Origin: Ferrovibrio terrae
GTDB lineage: Bacteria; Pseudomonadota; Alphaproteobacteria; Ferrovibrionales; Ferrovibrionaceae
DNA length: 64,000 nucleotides
Reading direction: 5' to 3'
Assembly: GCF_007197755.1 (NCBI RefSeq)
Contig: NZ_CP041636.1
Span: 2,888,001-2,952,000, forward strand
Position 1 is the stretch's first letter, and every line of letters starts with the position of its first letter. The position numbers and the translations under genes were made by a program. The notes under the pieces are model-generated. The model saw only the letters and a list, made by a program, of their open reading frames with translations, ran no database searches and had not been told where the DNA came from. Below, one piece after another: positions 51,813-60,583 of this stretch.

Positions 51813-53272
51813 CACGCAACGCCGCACTCCTGACCGTTGGCGAGATGGCCGCCGCTGATCGCGCGGCGATCAGGTGCGGCGTGCCCGGTCTCGACCTGAT
51901 GGAAGCGGCGGGCGCGGCGGTCGCGCGCATGGTGCAGCGGCATCATGCCAAAGGCGCTGTGCTGGTGCTCTGCGGTCCAGGCAACAATGGCGGCGACGGT
52001 TTCGTGGCGGCACGGCTTCTGAAGGCGGCCGGCCGTGAGGTCACGCTGGCCTTGTATGGCGCGCGTGACGCCGTGAAGGGAGATGCCGCCGCGATGGCGC
52101 AACGCTGGGATGGCGCGATACTGCCGGCCACGCCGCTGCTGGTGATGCAGGCCGATGTGATTGTCGATGCGCTGTTTGGTGCAGGGCTCAGCCGGGCACT
52201 GGAAGGCGCGGCGCTGGCGCTGGTCGATGCGGTGAACGAGTCCGGTGCCGCTGTGGTCGCAGTCGATCTGCCCAGCGGGCTGCATGGCGACGACGGCCAG
52301 CCGCGCGGCGCGGCCGCCATCCGCGCCACGCGCACGGTGACTTTCTTTAGGCCCAAGCCGGGCCATCTGCTGCTGCCCGGTCGTCTGCATTGCGGCGAGC
52401 TGCATGTCGCCAATATCGGTATTGCCGATGCGGTGCTGGCCGAGATCAATCCGCAGCAATGGCGCAACGATCCCGCCCTGTGGAAAGCCGAGCTGCCGCG
52501 CCTGCGTATTGATGGCCATAAATACCAGCGCGGCCATGCGCTGCTGCGCGGCGGCGACCGGCCCGGTGCTGCCATGCTCGCCGGTCATGCCGCTTTGCGC
52601 ATCGGTGCCGGCCTCGCGACACTGGCGCTGCCGAATGACGCGATGACCCTGCCCGGCGGACCCGATGCGCTGATGCGGCAGCGTTGCGATGGCGCGCCGG
52701 ATTGGCGCACGGCGCTGAAAGACGCGCGCCGCAATGCACTGCTGCTCGGCCCGGGCAACGGGATGGGCGCAGCGACACGCCAGATGGTGCTGGAGGCGCT
52801 GGCGACCAAGCGACCGACCGTGCTGGATGCCGATGCGCTCACCGCCTTTACCGACAATCCCAAGGCATTGTTCGCGGCGATCAAAGGCCCGGTGGTACTG
52901 ACGCCGCATGACGGTGAATTCGCCCGGCTGTTTCCCGATCTCGGCCTGCTGCCCAAGCTCGCGCGCACGCGTGCCGCGGCGAAGATGAGTAACGCGGTGA
53001 TCCTGTTGAAGGGCGCCGATACGGTGATCGCGGACGCAGATGGCCGCGCCGCGATCAACACGAATGCTCCTCCAGATCTGGCAACTGCAGGGGCAGGCGA
53101 TGTGCTGGCGGGATTTGTGGTCGGTCTTCTTGCTCAGGGCATGCCGGCCTTCGAGGGGACCTGTGCCGCCGTGTGGTTGCATGGTGAAGCGGCCAGAGCA
53201 GGCGGGGCAGGGCTGATCGCCGACGATCTACCGCTGCTGGTCAGAGCGCCTCTCGCCGCCTTGCGCGGCTAG
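51809..53272 (+). CDS. nnr: Bifunctional NAD(P)HX epimerase/dehydratase
   Basis: This 487-residue NAD(P)H repair enzyme has an N-terminal epimerase (YjeF_N) domain with GPGNNGGDGFVAARLL and a C-terminal ADP-dependent dehydratase with the kinase-like NAPPDLATAGAGDVLAGF. It restores NAD(P)H hydrates. The GTG at 51809 is taken as the start because it begins the family sequence (LLTVGEMAAADRAAI) and overlaps the amidase stop; an ATG at 51785 is possible. The end overlaps the convergent SulP gene by 32 bases. Confidence 0.92.
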   Translation: MTRNAALLTVGEMAAADRAAIRCGVPGLDLMEAAGAAVARMVQRHHAKGAVLVLCGPGNNGGDGFVAARLLKAAGREVTLALYGARDAVKGDAAAMAQRWDGAILPATPLLVMQADVIVDALFGAGLSRALEGAALALVDAVNESGAAVVAVDLPSGLHGDDGQPRGAAAIRATRTVTFFRPKPGHLLLPGRLHCGELHVANIGIADAVLAEINPQQWRNDPALWKAELPRLRIDGHKYQRGHALLRGGDRPGAAMLAGHAALRIGAGLATLALPNDAMTLPGGPDALMRQRCDGAPDWRTALKDARRNALLLGPGNGMGAATRQMVLEALATKRPTVLDADALTAFTDNPKALFAAIKGPVVLTPHDGEFARLFPDLGLLPKLARTRAAAKMSNAVILLKGADTVIADADGRAAINTNAPPDLATAGAGDVLAGFVVGLLAQGMPAFEGTCAAVWLHGEAARAGGAGLIADDLPLLVRAPLAALRG

Positions 53273-54500
53273 CCCGCGCTTTCAGCAACAGCGCCAGCGC
53301 CATGCCGGCGATCAGCGCCGTGGTGATGTCGGCCAGCACCGTCAATCCAAACGTCAGCGCCAGCACCGCCTGATCGCCGCGCGACGCATGGCGGAAGTCT
53401 TTCAGCTTGTCGGCCTCGCTCATGCCCCAGGCGACCACCACCAGCATGCCGGCCAGCGCGGCCAGCGGCACCATGCCGGCCAGCGGCGCGAGCAGCCACA
53501 TGAACAGCAGCAGGAAGGCGGCATGCAGGATGCCCGACATCGGCGTCAGCGCGCCGGCGCGGATGTTGGTGGCGGTACGCGCCAGCGCGCCGGTGGCGGG
53601 CAGGCCGCCGAACAAGGCCGAGGCGATATTGGCGATGCCCTGACCGATCAGTTCGATATTCGAGCGATGCTGCCGCCCGGTCATGCGGTCGGCGATCACG
53701 CAGCTGAGCAGGCTTTCGATTCCGGCCAGCAAAGCAATGGCGATCGCGCTGGGCAGCAGTTCATACAGGCGCGCGATGGTGATCCCGCGCGGCAGTTCGG
53801 GCATCGGCAGCATATGCGGAATCTCGCCGAAGCGGCTGCGGATGGTTTCGACCGGCAGGGTGAAGACCTGCACCAGCGCGGTGGCGATCACGATGGCGAT
53901 CAGCATCGCCGGCCAGGTCGGTTTCCAGCGGCGCAGCAGCAGGATGATGCCCAGTGTGATGAGCGCAATGGAGGTCGTCAGCAGGTCGAGGCTGGGCCAG
54001 GCATGCGCATACTCCGACCAGCGGTCGATGAAGTCGGCCGGCACATGCTGCATCTGCAGGCCGAAGAAATCCTTCACCTGGGTCGAGAAGATGGTGAGCG
54101 CGATACCCGCCGTGAAGCCGATCACCACGGGATGCGGGATATGCCGGATCAGCGTGCCGAGTTTGAAGGCGCCCAGCAGCACCAGCATCGCGCCGGCCAT
54201 CAGCGTGGCGATCACCAGCCCATCATAGCCATGCTGCTGGATCACGCCATAGACGACGATGACGAAGGCGGCGGTCGGCCCGCCGATCTGGTGCCGGCTG
54301 CCGCTGAGTGCAGAGATGACGAAGCCGGCGACGATGGCCGTGAAGAGGCCTTTGTCCGGCGTGGTACCCGAGGCAATTGCGATCGCCATGGCCAATGGCA
54401 GCGCAACGATGGCGACGGTAAGTCCGGCGAGCGCATCGCGGCGCAGGCTGCCGATGCTGTAGCCCTCGCGCAGGCAGGTGATCAATTTGGGTACGAACAT
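53241..54500 (-). CDS. SulP family inorganic anion transporter without STAS domain
   Basis: This 419-residue membrane protein has the SLC26/SulP transport core (ALAGLTVAIVALPLAMAIAIASG, GGPTAAFVIVVYGVIQQ, VVIGFTAGIALTIF, GLPATGALARTATNIRAGA) and about 12 membrane segments. It ends shortly after the last helix with an Arg-rich tail; the cytoplasmic STAS domain usual in the family (total about 550 residues) is missing. The ATG at 54500 is favoured because GGCGGAG lies eight bases ahead. The substrate could be sulfate, bicarbonate or a dicarboxylate. Confidence 0.92.
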   Translation of the reverse strand: MFVPKLITCLREGYSIGSLRRDALAGLTVAIVALPLAMAIAIASGTTPDKGLFTAIVAGFVISALSGSRHQIGGPTAAFVIVVYGVIQQHGYDGLVIATLMAGAMLVLLGAFKLGTLIRHIPHPVVIGFTAGIALTIFSTQVKDFFGLQMQHVPADFIDRWSEYAHAWPSLDLLTTSIALITLGIILLLRRWKPTWPAMLIAIVIATALVQVFTLPVETIRSRFGEIPHMLPMPELPRGITIARLYELLPSAIAIALLAGIESLLSCVIADRMTGRQHRSNIELIGQGIANIASALFGGLPATGALARTATNIRAGALTPMSGILHAAFLLLFMWLLAPLAGMVPLAALAGMLVVVAWGMSEADKLKDFRHASRGDQAVLALTFGLTVLADITTALIAGMALALLLKARASRARRREAL

Positions 54501-54882
54501 CGCGGCCACTCCGCCACCACGGCTCTGGTATTATAATACCGCGAAACCGTCTTGGCTATGGCCTGTTTGCCGGGCCGGTGCTGCGCTGGCTCTATGTCAG
54601 CGGTTCGGCGCTCCGCTGAACACGCAACTGCATGCCTGTGTTGCAAAGCGGGTACAGGCCTTGAATTTCATTATGTTCAGCATATGTTCTGATATCGCAT
54701 GAGTAACTTTACGCGCTGGACAGGCGGAAGGCGGGATGGACGCGGTTAGACCCCTCAGCACCAACTGAACCTTGAACCAGCTCTAAATAGACCTGACTTG
54801 GCTTGCGCTGGATCAGGGCCGCGTTAACCATTGGAGTGTAAGCAGAGTCTGCCCCTATCGTGTCCGGGCCAGGAGTTTTTCG
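54501..54882. other. Intergenic region between SulP and the glycosyltransferase gene: two possible control sites
   Basis: The 382 bases hold no gene that I can support. A perfect 14-base palindrome, GGTATTATAATACC (54527-54540), contains TATAAT in both directions just upstream of the SulP start. GTTC-N7-GTTC (54675-54689), the form of the alphaproteobacterial LexA box, lies mid-region. AGGAG precedes the ATG at 54883. Confidence 0.4.
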
Positions 54883-55587
54883 ATGATTCGCGTTTTCATC
54901 GGCTACAGCCGCTCGGCCCCGGTGGCCTCCAGCGTCGCCGCCCTCAGCATCAACCGCCGCGCCTCGCGGCCGGTGGCGATCACGCATCTGGCGCTGAACC
55001 AGCTGGCCGACATCTACACCCGCCCGCATCACGAGCTGCAGTCGACCGACTTTTCCTTCTCGCGCTTCCTGACGCCGTATCTGGCCGGTTTCGATGGCTG
55101 GGCGATCTTCATGGACGACGACATGCTCGTTCTGGACGACATCGCGAAGCTGTGGGAGCTGCGCGACGAGCGCTATGCCGTGCAGGTGGTCAAGCACAAC
55201 CATGTGCCCAAGGAAGACGTGAAATTCCTCGGCAAGGCGCAGACAAGGTACGAGAAGAAGAACTGGTCCAGCGTCATGCTGTTCAACTGCGCCAGATGCA
55301 CTGCGCTGACCCCGGATTACGTCAATTCCGCCACCGGGCTGGAGTTGCACCAGTTCAAATGGCTCGGAAACGACGAGCTGATCGGCGAAATACCGCATCG
55401 CTGGAACCACCTGGCCGACTACGACCCTCACCAGACCGACGTCGCCATCGTGCATTACACGATCGGCGGGCCTTTCTATGACGACTTCAAGGATTGCAGC
55501 TACAGCGCAGAGTGGCTGGCCGAGCGCGCCGAGATGCTGCATTGCGACCAGAGTAAGGCGAAAAGGCCCGCTAAGACGGGCACTTAA
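54883..55587 (+). CDS. Glycosyltransferase-like protein, GT-A fold
   Basis: This 234-residue protein without signal peptide or membrane segment begins MIRVFIGYSRSAPVASSVAAL and contains FMDDDMLVLDDIAKLW, a DxD-type metal/nucleotide-sugar motif as in GT8-like enzymes. It is followed by KNWSSVMLFNCARC and IVHYTIGGPFYDDF, where the late histidine of GT8 proteins (HxxGxxKPW) has a loose counterpart HYTIGGPF. A cytosolic sugar transferase is likely; donor and acceptor are unknown. It stands between SulP and tRNA-Leu. Confidence 0.8.
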   Translation: MIRVFIGYSRSAPVASSVAALSINRRASRPVAITHLALNQLADIYTRPHHELQSTDFSFSRFLTPYLAGFDGWAIFMDDDMLVLDDIAKLWELRDERYAVQVVKHNHVPKEDVKFLGKAQTRYEKKNWSSVMLFNCARCTALTPDYVNSATGLELHQFKWLGNDELIGEIPHRWNHLADYDPHQTDVAIVHYTIGGPFYDDFKDCSYSAEWLAERAEMLHCDQSKAKRPAKTGT

Positions 55588-55687
55588 GTATCGCTGGGAG
55601 GCGGGCTGGAAAACCGGCCAAAAGCCTCGCGCGGCCCAAATCTCCGTGCTATAGACTGCGCCTTCGCGCCGGCCCCGGTGCGGGCAA

Positions 55688-55772
55688 GCGGGCGTGGTGG
55701 AACTGGTAGACACGCAGGATTTAGGTTCCTGTGCCGCAAGGCGTGTGGGTTCAAGTCCCTCCGCCCGCACCA
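55688..55772 (+). tRNA. tRNA-Leu (TAG)
   Basis: This is an 85-base class II tRNA with a long variable arm and encoded CCA. The acceptor GCGGGCG pairs with CGCCCGC, the anticodon TAG (55722-55724) lies in the loop between CAGGA and TCCTG, and the T-loop is TTCAAGT. It lies 57 bases before trigger factor, and may share its transcript. Confidence 0.97.
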
Positions 55773-55829
55773 GTCCTCCCGGCGGCGAATTGCGATAGCA
55801 GATTCTTAGAAGAGACAGGTAATTCGGTC

Positions 55830-57152
55830 ATGCAGATCACGGAAATCAGCGCCTCGGGCCTGAAGCGCGAATACAAGGTCGTCATCAACGCCGCCGCGCT
55901 GGAAAGCACCGTCAACGAGAAGCTTGAAGCGGTCCGCGGTCAGGTGAACATGCCGGGCTTCCGCCCGGGTAAGGCGCCGGCGGCCCTGATCAAGAAGCAG
56001 TATGGTCGCGCGCTGCTCGGCGAGGCGATGGAAGAGTCGGTGAACTCGGCCCTGCAGAAGACGCTGGAAGATAACAAGCTGCGTCCCGCGATGCAGCCCA
56101 AGGTCGATATCCAGACCTTCGAGGAGGGCAAGGATTTCGAATGCACCATCGCGGTCGAAGTGCTGCCGGAAATCGTTCCGGGCGACTTCAAGCAGATCAA
56201 GCTGGAGCGTCTGGTCGTTGAGCCGAATGACACCGAGGTCGAAGAGTTCATGACCCGTCTGTCGGACCAGCAGAAGACCTACGAGAAGGCCGACAAGGTT
56301 GCCGAAAAGGGCGACCAGGTCGTGATCGACTTCTCGGGCAGCGTCGATGGCGTGAAGTTCGATGGCGGCACCGCCACCGATTATCCGCTGGTGCTGGGCT
56401 CGAACAGCTTCATCCCCGGTTTCGAGGACCAGCTGGTCGGCATGAAGGTCGGTGAACAGAAAATCGTCAAGGTCACCTTCCCGGAGGCCTACGGCAACAG
56501 CGATCTGGCCGGCAAGCCTGCTGACTTCGACTGCACCCTCAAGGAAGTGCGCGCCGCTGCCGCCGTCACCATCGATGACGAATTCGCCAAGCGTTTCGGC
56601 CTGCAGTCGCTGCAGGAGCTGAAAGACAACGTCAAGCGCGACCTCGGCTCGGAGTACAAGAGCCTCGCCCGCATGAAGATGAAGCGCGGCCTGCTCGACC
56701 AGTTGGCCGACCAGCACAGCTTCGACGTGCCGCCAGGCATGGTCGAAATGGAGTTCGGCCAGATCTGGAACGAGATTTCGAGCGACAAGTCGCGTCTCGA
56801 AGCCGAGATGGCCGAAGAGAAGAAGTCTGAGGACGAGCTCAAGGCGGAATACCAGAAGATCGCCGAACGTCGCATCCGCCTCGGCCTGCTGCTGTCGGAA
56901 ATCGGTCGCATCAACAACATCGAAGTGAAGTCGGAAGAAATCACCCGCGCCATGATCGAGCAGGCGCGCCGCTTCCCCGGTCAGGAGCGTCAGGTGATGG
57001 AATACTTCCAGAAGAACCCGGAAGCCGCGCAGAGCCTGCGCGCGCCGATCTTCGAGGACAAGGTGATCGACTTCATCGTCGAGATGGCCACCGTCACCGA
57101 CAAGACCGTGACCAAGGAAGAGCTGCAGAAGGAAGTCGAAGCAGTTTCGTAA
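55830..57152 (+). CDS. tig: Trigger factor (ribosome-associated peptidyl-prolyl isomerase/chaperone)
   Basis: This 440-residue protein has the trigger-factor layout: the N-terminal ribosome-binding domain with the signature MPGFRPGKAP at about residues 41-50, the FKBP-type PPIase domain (GDQVVIDFSGSVDGVKFDGG, GLQSF-like region FIPGFEDQLVGMKVGE), and the helical C-terminal substrate cradle. The ATG at 55830 starts the conserved MQITEISASGLKRE. A strong terminator follows. It is the first gene of the conserved tig-clpP-clpX-lon order. Confidence 0.97.
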   Translation: MQITEISASGLKREYKVVINAAALESTVNEKLEAVRGQVNMPGFRPGKAPAALIKKQYGRALLGEAMEESVNSALQKTLEDNKLRPAMQPKVDIQTFEEGKDFECTIAVEVLPEIVPGDFKQIKLERLVVEPNDTEVEEFMTRLSDQQKTYEKADKVAEKGDQVVIDFSGSVDGVKFDGGTATDYPLVLGSNSFIPGFEDQLVGMKVGEQKIVKVTFPEAYGNSDLAGKPADFDCTLKEVRAAAAVTIDDEFAKRFGLQSLQELKDNVKRDLGSEYKSLARMKMKRGLLDQLADQHSFDVPPGMVEMEFGQIWNEISSDKSRLEAEMAEEKKSEDELKAEYQKIAERRIRLGLLLSEIGRINNIEVKSEEITRAMIEQARRFPGQERQVMEYFQKNPEAAQSLRAPIFEDKVIDFIVEMATVTDKTVTKEELQKEVEAVS

Positions 57153-57179
57153 TCGTGCGCTTTTTTCTCGACTGAATCG

Positions 57180-57208
57180 ACGCCGGGGTTCACGCCCCGG
57201 CGTTTTTT
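57180..57208 (+). terminator. Rho-independent terminator after tig
   Basis: An 8-base perfect stem, CGCCGGGG (57181-57188) with CCCCGGCG (57195-57202), has a 6-base loop and is followed directly by TTTTTT. It closes the tig transcript before the convergent gene. Confidence 0.92.
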
Positions 57209-57219
57209 CATTTTTAAGC

Positions 57220-57765
57220 TCAGGCCGCCATGCGCCACAGTTCAGGATACAGGCTGGCGAAGCCGTTCGGCGCGATCTCCAGCACGGCTTCATAGGGGCC
57301 CTGCGGCGAGGCATAGCGGTAGGCCTCGCCATCCAGGCAGGCATAATGCTGCGGCAGTTCGATCAGGCTGGTCTGCTTGAGGTCGAACCATACCACCGGG
57401 ATATCGGCGGCCTGGCCCGGCTGGAGCGCCACGCGGCGCAGTTGCTGCATATTGGTGGCCGGCGTGAAGCCGAAGTCGAGATCGACCAGATGGGCGAGGC
57501 CGTGGGTGTGTCCGTCGAGGTACCAGCCATCGTCGCGCCGCTCGATCACATGATCGAACCGCTGCCCGGCCAGCCAGCCCCGCACGCTGCCGCGCCGGCT
57601 CTGCCAGCCGGCATCGATCTCCACGGCGTAGTTCACGCAGGCGGGCCCGTCATCGTGACGGAAAACCGCCGTACCGTGCAGCAGCCAGCCACTATCCTGT
57701 CGCTGGAGGGCGGCGGCGTCGTGGCCTGCGGTGTACAGACATTCCCAGAAGGCGAGCTCCGTCAT
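57220..57765 (-). CDS. Putative glycolipid-binding family protein (DUF1089)
   Basis: This 181-residue protein resembles the putative glycolipid-binding family (PF06475). It has HGTAVFRHDDGPACVNYAVEID at the start, VRGWLAGQRFDHVIERRDDGW, GCVDVDL-like HLVDLDFGFTPATNMQQLRR, and RYASPQGPYEAVLEIAPNGF near the end. The function is not established. The ATG at 57765 follows CGGAG. It is the only minus-strand gene between tig and clpP. Confidence 0.85.
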   Translation of the reverse strand: MTELAFWECLYTAGHDAAALQRQDSGWLLHGTAVFRHDDGPACVNYAVEIDAGWQSRRGSVRGWLAGQRFDHVIERRDDGWYLDGHTHGLAHLVDLDFGFTPATNMQQLRRVALQPGQAADIPVVWFDLKQTSLIELPQHYACLDGEAYRYASPQGPYEAVLEIAPNGFASLYPELWRMAA

Positions 57766-57899
57766 GGGGCATGCTCCGTGCTCATATCTGACGGTAAACC
57801 CGCCACTGTCCGGACAGGTTCCAGTCCCCCGCCCATTGAAGGAACCACAGGTCTGCGCCACATTAGGACAACAACATTCCTCGTATTTCAGGGCGCCCC

Positions 57900-58529
57900 A
57901 TGGAAAAGATGGTCGATACATACATGAACATGCTGGTTCCGATGGTGGTCGAGCAGACCAACCGGGGCGAGCGCTCGTATGACATCTATTCGAGGCTGCT
58001 GAAGGAGCGGATCATCTTCATGGTCGGCCCGGTGAACGACACCATGGCCAGCCTGGTGACCGCCCAGTTGCTGTTTCTCGAAGCCGAAAACCCGAACAAG
58101 GAAATCTCATTCTATATCAACAGCCCCGGCGGGCTGGTGACGGCCGGCATGGCGATCTACGACACCATGCAGTACATCCGTCCCAAGATTTCCACGCTGT
58201 GCATCGGCCAGGCCGCCTCGATGGGGTCGCTGCTGCTCGCCGCCGGCGAGAAGGGCATGCGTTACGTGCTGCCGAATGCGCGAATCATGGTCCATCAGCC
58301 GTCCGGCGGCTTCCAGGGCCAAGCCGCCGATATCGAGATCCATGCCAAGGAAATCCTCGATATGCGCGCCCGGCTGAACGCCCTTTATGCCAAGCATACC
58401 GGCCAGGATGTCGACCGGATCGAACTGGCCATGGAGCGCGACCGCTTCCTGACTCCCACCGAGGCCAAGGAATTCGGCCTGGTCGACGAGGTGGTCGACC
58501 GCCGCCCGGAACCGGTGGCCAAGAAGTAA
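57900..58529 (+). CDS. clpP: ATP-dependent Clp protease proteolytic subunit
   Basis: This 209-residue serine protease subunit has the catalytic serine S107 in [11 protein letters not shown], histidine H132 in MVHQPSGG and an aspartate late in the chain. [21 protein letters not shown] forms the core strand. It assembles into tetradecamers working with ClpX, encoded 260 bases downstream. In-frame ATGs at 57909 and 57924 are alternative starts; the processed protein begins near [18 protein letters not shown] in either case. Confidence 0.97.
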   Translation: MEKMVDTYMNMLVPMVVEQTNRGERSYDIYSRLLKERIIFMVGPVNDTMASLVTAQLLFLEAENPNKEISFYINSPGGLVTAGMAIYDTMQYIRPKISTLCIGQAASMGSLLLAAGEKGMRYVLPNARIMVHQPSGGFQGQAADIEIHAKEILDMRARLNALYAKHTGQDVDRIELAMERDRFLTPTEAKEFGLVDEVVDRRPEPVAKK

Positions 58530-58789
58530 GTTCGGTAAATAAAGCCGGAATGCCGGCTCCAAACGCGGGGCCGGCGCCGGCCTCTCCCAGTCGCCGGGGT
58601 GGGCCGGCCGGCGCACTTGTCAGACCACCCTTAAGCGTTAAATCATGGTTATGTGACCTGATTCCGGGGCCTTAGGTGAAATCGGCGGGGGGTATCTCCG
58701 TTGTGCAGGCCGTCATGGTTCCTTATTATGATGATTCGATGGATTAGGGCCCCGCGTCGCCCGGCGCCGGCCCGCTCAGCGGAGTAGGC

Positions 58790-60052
58790 ATGACCAAATT
58801 GAGCGGCAGTGACTCCAAGAATACGCTGTACTGCTCGTTCTGCGGTAAGAGCCAGCACGAGGTGCGTAAGCTGATCGCCGGTCCGACGGTGTTCATCTGC
58901 GACGAGTGCGTCGAGCTCTGCATGGATATCATCCGCGAGGAGCACAAGTCGGCCCTGGTGAAGACCCGGGACGGTGTGCCGACCCCGCAGGAGATCTGCC
59001 GCGTACTGGACGACTATGTGATTGGGCAGTACCACGCCAAGAAGGTGCTGTCGGTCGCGGTACACAATCACTACAAGCGCATCGGCCAGGGCGGCAAGAA
59101 CAACGAAGTCGAACTCGCCAAGTCGAACATCCTGCTGATCGGCCCGACCGGCTGCGGCAAGACTCTTCTGGCGCAGACGCTGGCCCGCATCCTCGAAGTG
59201 CCCTTCACGATGGCTGACGCCACCACACTGACCGAAGCCGGTTACGTGGGCGAGGATGTCGAGAACATCATCCTCAAGCTGTTGCAGTCGGCAGATTACA
59301 ATGTCGAGCGCGCGCAGCGCGGCATCGTTTATATCGACGAAGTCGACAAGATCAGCCGCAAGTCCGACAACCCGTCCATCACCCGCGACGTGTCGGGCGA
59401 GGGCGTGCAGCAGGCCTTGCTGAAGATCATGGAAGGCACGGTTGCCAGCGTTCCGCCACAGGGCGGCCGCAAGCATCCGCAGCAGGAATTCCTGCAGGTC
59501 GACACCACCAATATCCTGTTTATCTGCGGCGGCGCCTTTGCCGGCCTCGAGAAGATCATTGCCGGTCGTGGCAAGGGCAGCTCGATGGGCTTCGGCGCCG
59601 AAGTGCGTGGTCCCGATGAGCGTCGTGCGGGCGAAATCCTGTCGGAAGTCGAACCGGACGACCTGCTGAAATTCGGCCTGATCCCGGAGTTCATCGGCCG
59701 CCTGCCGGTGATCGCGACGCTGAACGATCTGGACGAACCGGCCCTGGTCGACATTCTGACCAAGCCGAAGAATGCGCTGATCAAGCAGTATCAGCGCCTG
59801 TTCGAGATGGAAGACGTCAAGCTGACCTTCGCCGACGAGGCGGTGGCTGGCGTCGCCCGCAAGGCGATCGCACGCAAGACCGGTGCGCGTGGCCTGCGCT
59901 CGATCCTGGAAGCCATCCTGCTCGATCCGATGTTCGATCTGCCGAACATGAACGGTGTCGAGGAAGTGGTGATCTCGACCGACGTGGTCGAAGGACGCGC
60001 CAAGCCGCTGCTGATCTACGCCGATCGCAAGCAGGAAGACGTCAGCGCCTGA
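58790..60052 (+). CDS. clpX: ATP-dependent Clp protease ATP-binding subunit ClpX
   Basis: This 420-residue AAA+ unfoldase has the N-terminal zinc-binding domain (C15, C18 in LYCSFCGK and the second pair in [10 protein letters not shown]), Walker [10 protein letters not shown], Walker [10 protein letters not shown], the pore loop GYVGEDVE, and the ClpP-contact region. It is full length for the family. CGGAG precedes the ATG. It recognises substrates for ClpP. Confidence 0.98.
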   Translation: MTKLSGSDSKNTLYCSFCGKSQHEVRKLIAGPTVFICDECVELCMDIIREEHKSALVKTRDGVPTPQEICRVLDDYVIGQYHAKKVLSVAVHNHYKRIGQGGKNNEVELAKSNILLIGPTGCGKTLLAQTLARILEVPFTMADATTLTEAGYVGEDVENIILKLLQSADYNVERAQRGIVYIDEVDKISRKSDNPSITRDVSGEGVQQALLKIMEGTVASVPPQGGRKHPQQEFLQVDTTNILFICGGAFAGLEKIIAGRGKGSSMGFGAEVRGPDERRAGEILSEVEPDDLLKFGLIPEFIGRLPVIATLNDLDEPALVDILTKPKNALIKQYQRLFEMEDVKLTFADEAVAGVARKAIARKTGARGLRSILEAILLDPMFDLPNMNGVEEVVISTDVVEGRAKPLLIYADRKQEDVSA

Positions 60053-60086
60053 TCACACCACAGGCCTCATGGCAGTGCGACTTTCG

Positions 60087-60114
60087 CGGGCCGCCCTTTC
60101 AAAGGGGCGGCCCG
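60087..60114. terminator. Bidirectional-type hairpin between clpX and the convergent ABM gene
   Basis: A perfect 10-base stem, CGGGCCGCCC (60087-60096) with GGGCGGCCCG (60105-60114), lies 34 bases after the clpX stop and overlaps the last codons of the opposite-strand gene. The U-run is poor on both sides. Confidence 0.55.
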
Positions 60115-60440
60115 TAGTGTTCTACCAGCGGAAAAGGCTCGTAAAATCCGTGCAGTAGGGCGCGCCAGCGGCGGTAATCGTCGGAGCGGCGAAAACCTTC
60201 CTCATGGGCGGCCACGTCGGCCCAGTTAACCACCAGCAGATACCGCTGCGGATTTTCCAGGCAGGGCCGGACCTCGGCGCTATGGCAGCCCGGCTGGCGT
60301 CGGATCAACGGCATCGCTTCGCTGAGCGCGGCCTCGAATGCCGGTGCATGCCTGCCGCGAAGGTCAAGCACCGCCACCTCCAGTATGCCATGCCGCGCCG
60401 GACCCTGAGCGTAGCCTGTGGACGACTCGGTCCCTGTCAT
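60099..60440 (-). CDS. Antibiotic biosynthesis monooxygenase (ABM) fold protein
   Basis: This 113-residue single ferredoxin-like-fold protein of the ABM/YgiN type has ILEVAVLDLRGRHAPAFEAAL, IRRQPGCHSAEVRPCLENP, YLLVVNWADVAAHEEGFRRSD and YRRWRALLHGFYEPFP. Such proteins act on quinones, heme or polyketides, or have unknown roles. AAGGA precedes the ATG. It sits antisense between clpX and lon, interrupting the usual order, and is divergent from the heat-shock-like lon promoter. Confidence 0.87.
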   Translation of the reverse strand: MTGTESSTGYAQGPARHGILEVAVLDLRGRHAPAFEAALSEAMPLIRRQPGCHSAEVRPCLENPQRYLLVVNWADVAAHEEGFRRSDDYRRWRALLHGFYEPFPLVEHYGPPL

Positions 60441-60478
60441 CGTGATGTTCCTTCAGGGTGTGGAAAAACCGCCCATCC

Positions 60479-60508
60479 CTTGACGGACGTTGTTGGAATT
60501 CCCATCTT
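60479..60508 (+). promoter_or_regulatory. Sigma32 (RpoH)-type heat-shock promoter of lon
   Basis: CTTGAC (60479-60484) and CCCATCTT (60501-60508) are separated by 16 bases, close to the RpoH consensus CTTGAA-N13-17-CCCATNT. The expected start near 60515 gives a leader of about 70 bases to the lon ATG. lon is a classic heat-shock gene. Confidence 0.65.
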
Positions 60509-60583
60509 AATCGCAGTCAGGCGGCGCAAAAAGGATGCCTTCATGGCCCCTTGGGCCGGCCGCCCTCCAGGAAGAAACCTCGC

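Noticed and set aside
54709-55770. 353-codon minus-strand frame starting MRAEGLEPTRLAAQEP
   Set aside because: The start is the reverse translation of tRNA-Leu, a well-known false protein, and the rest is antisense to the glycosyltransferase-like gene.
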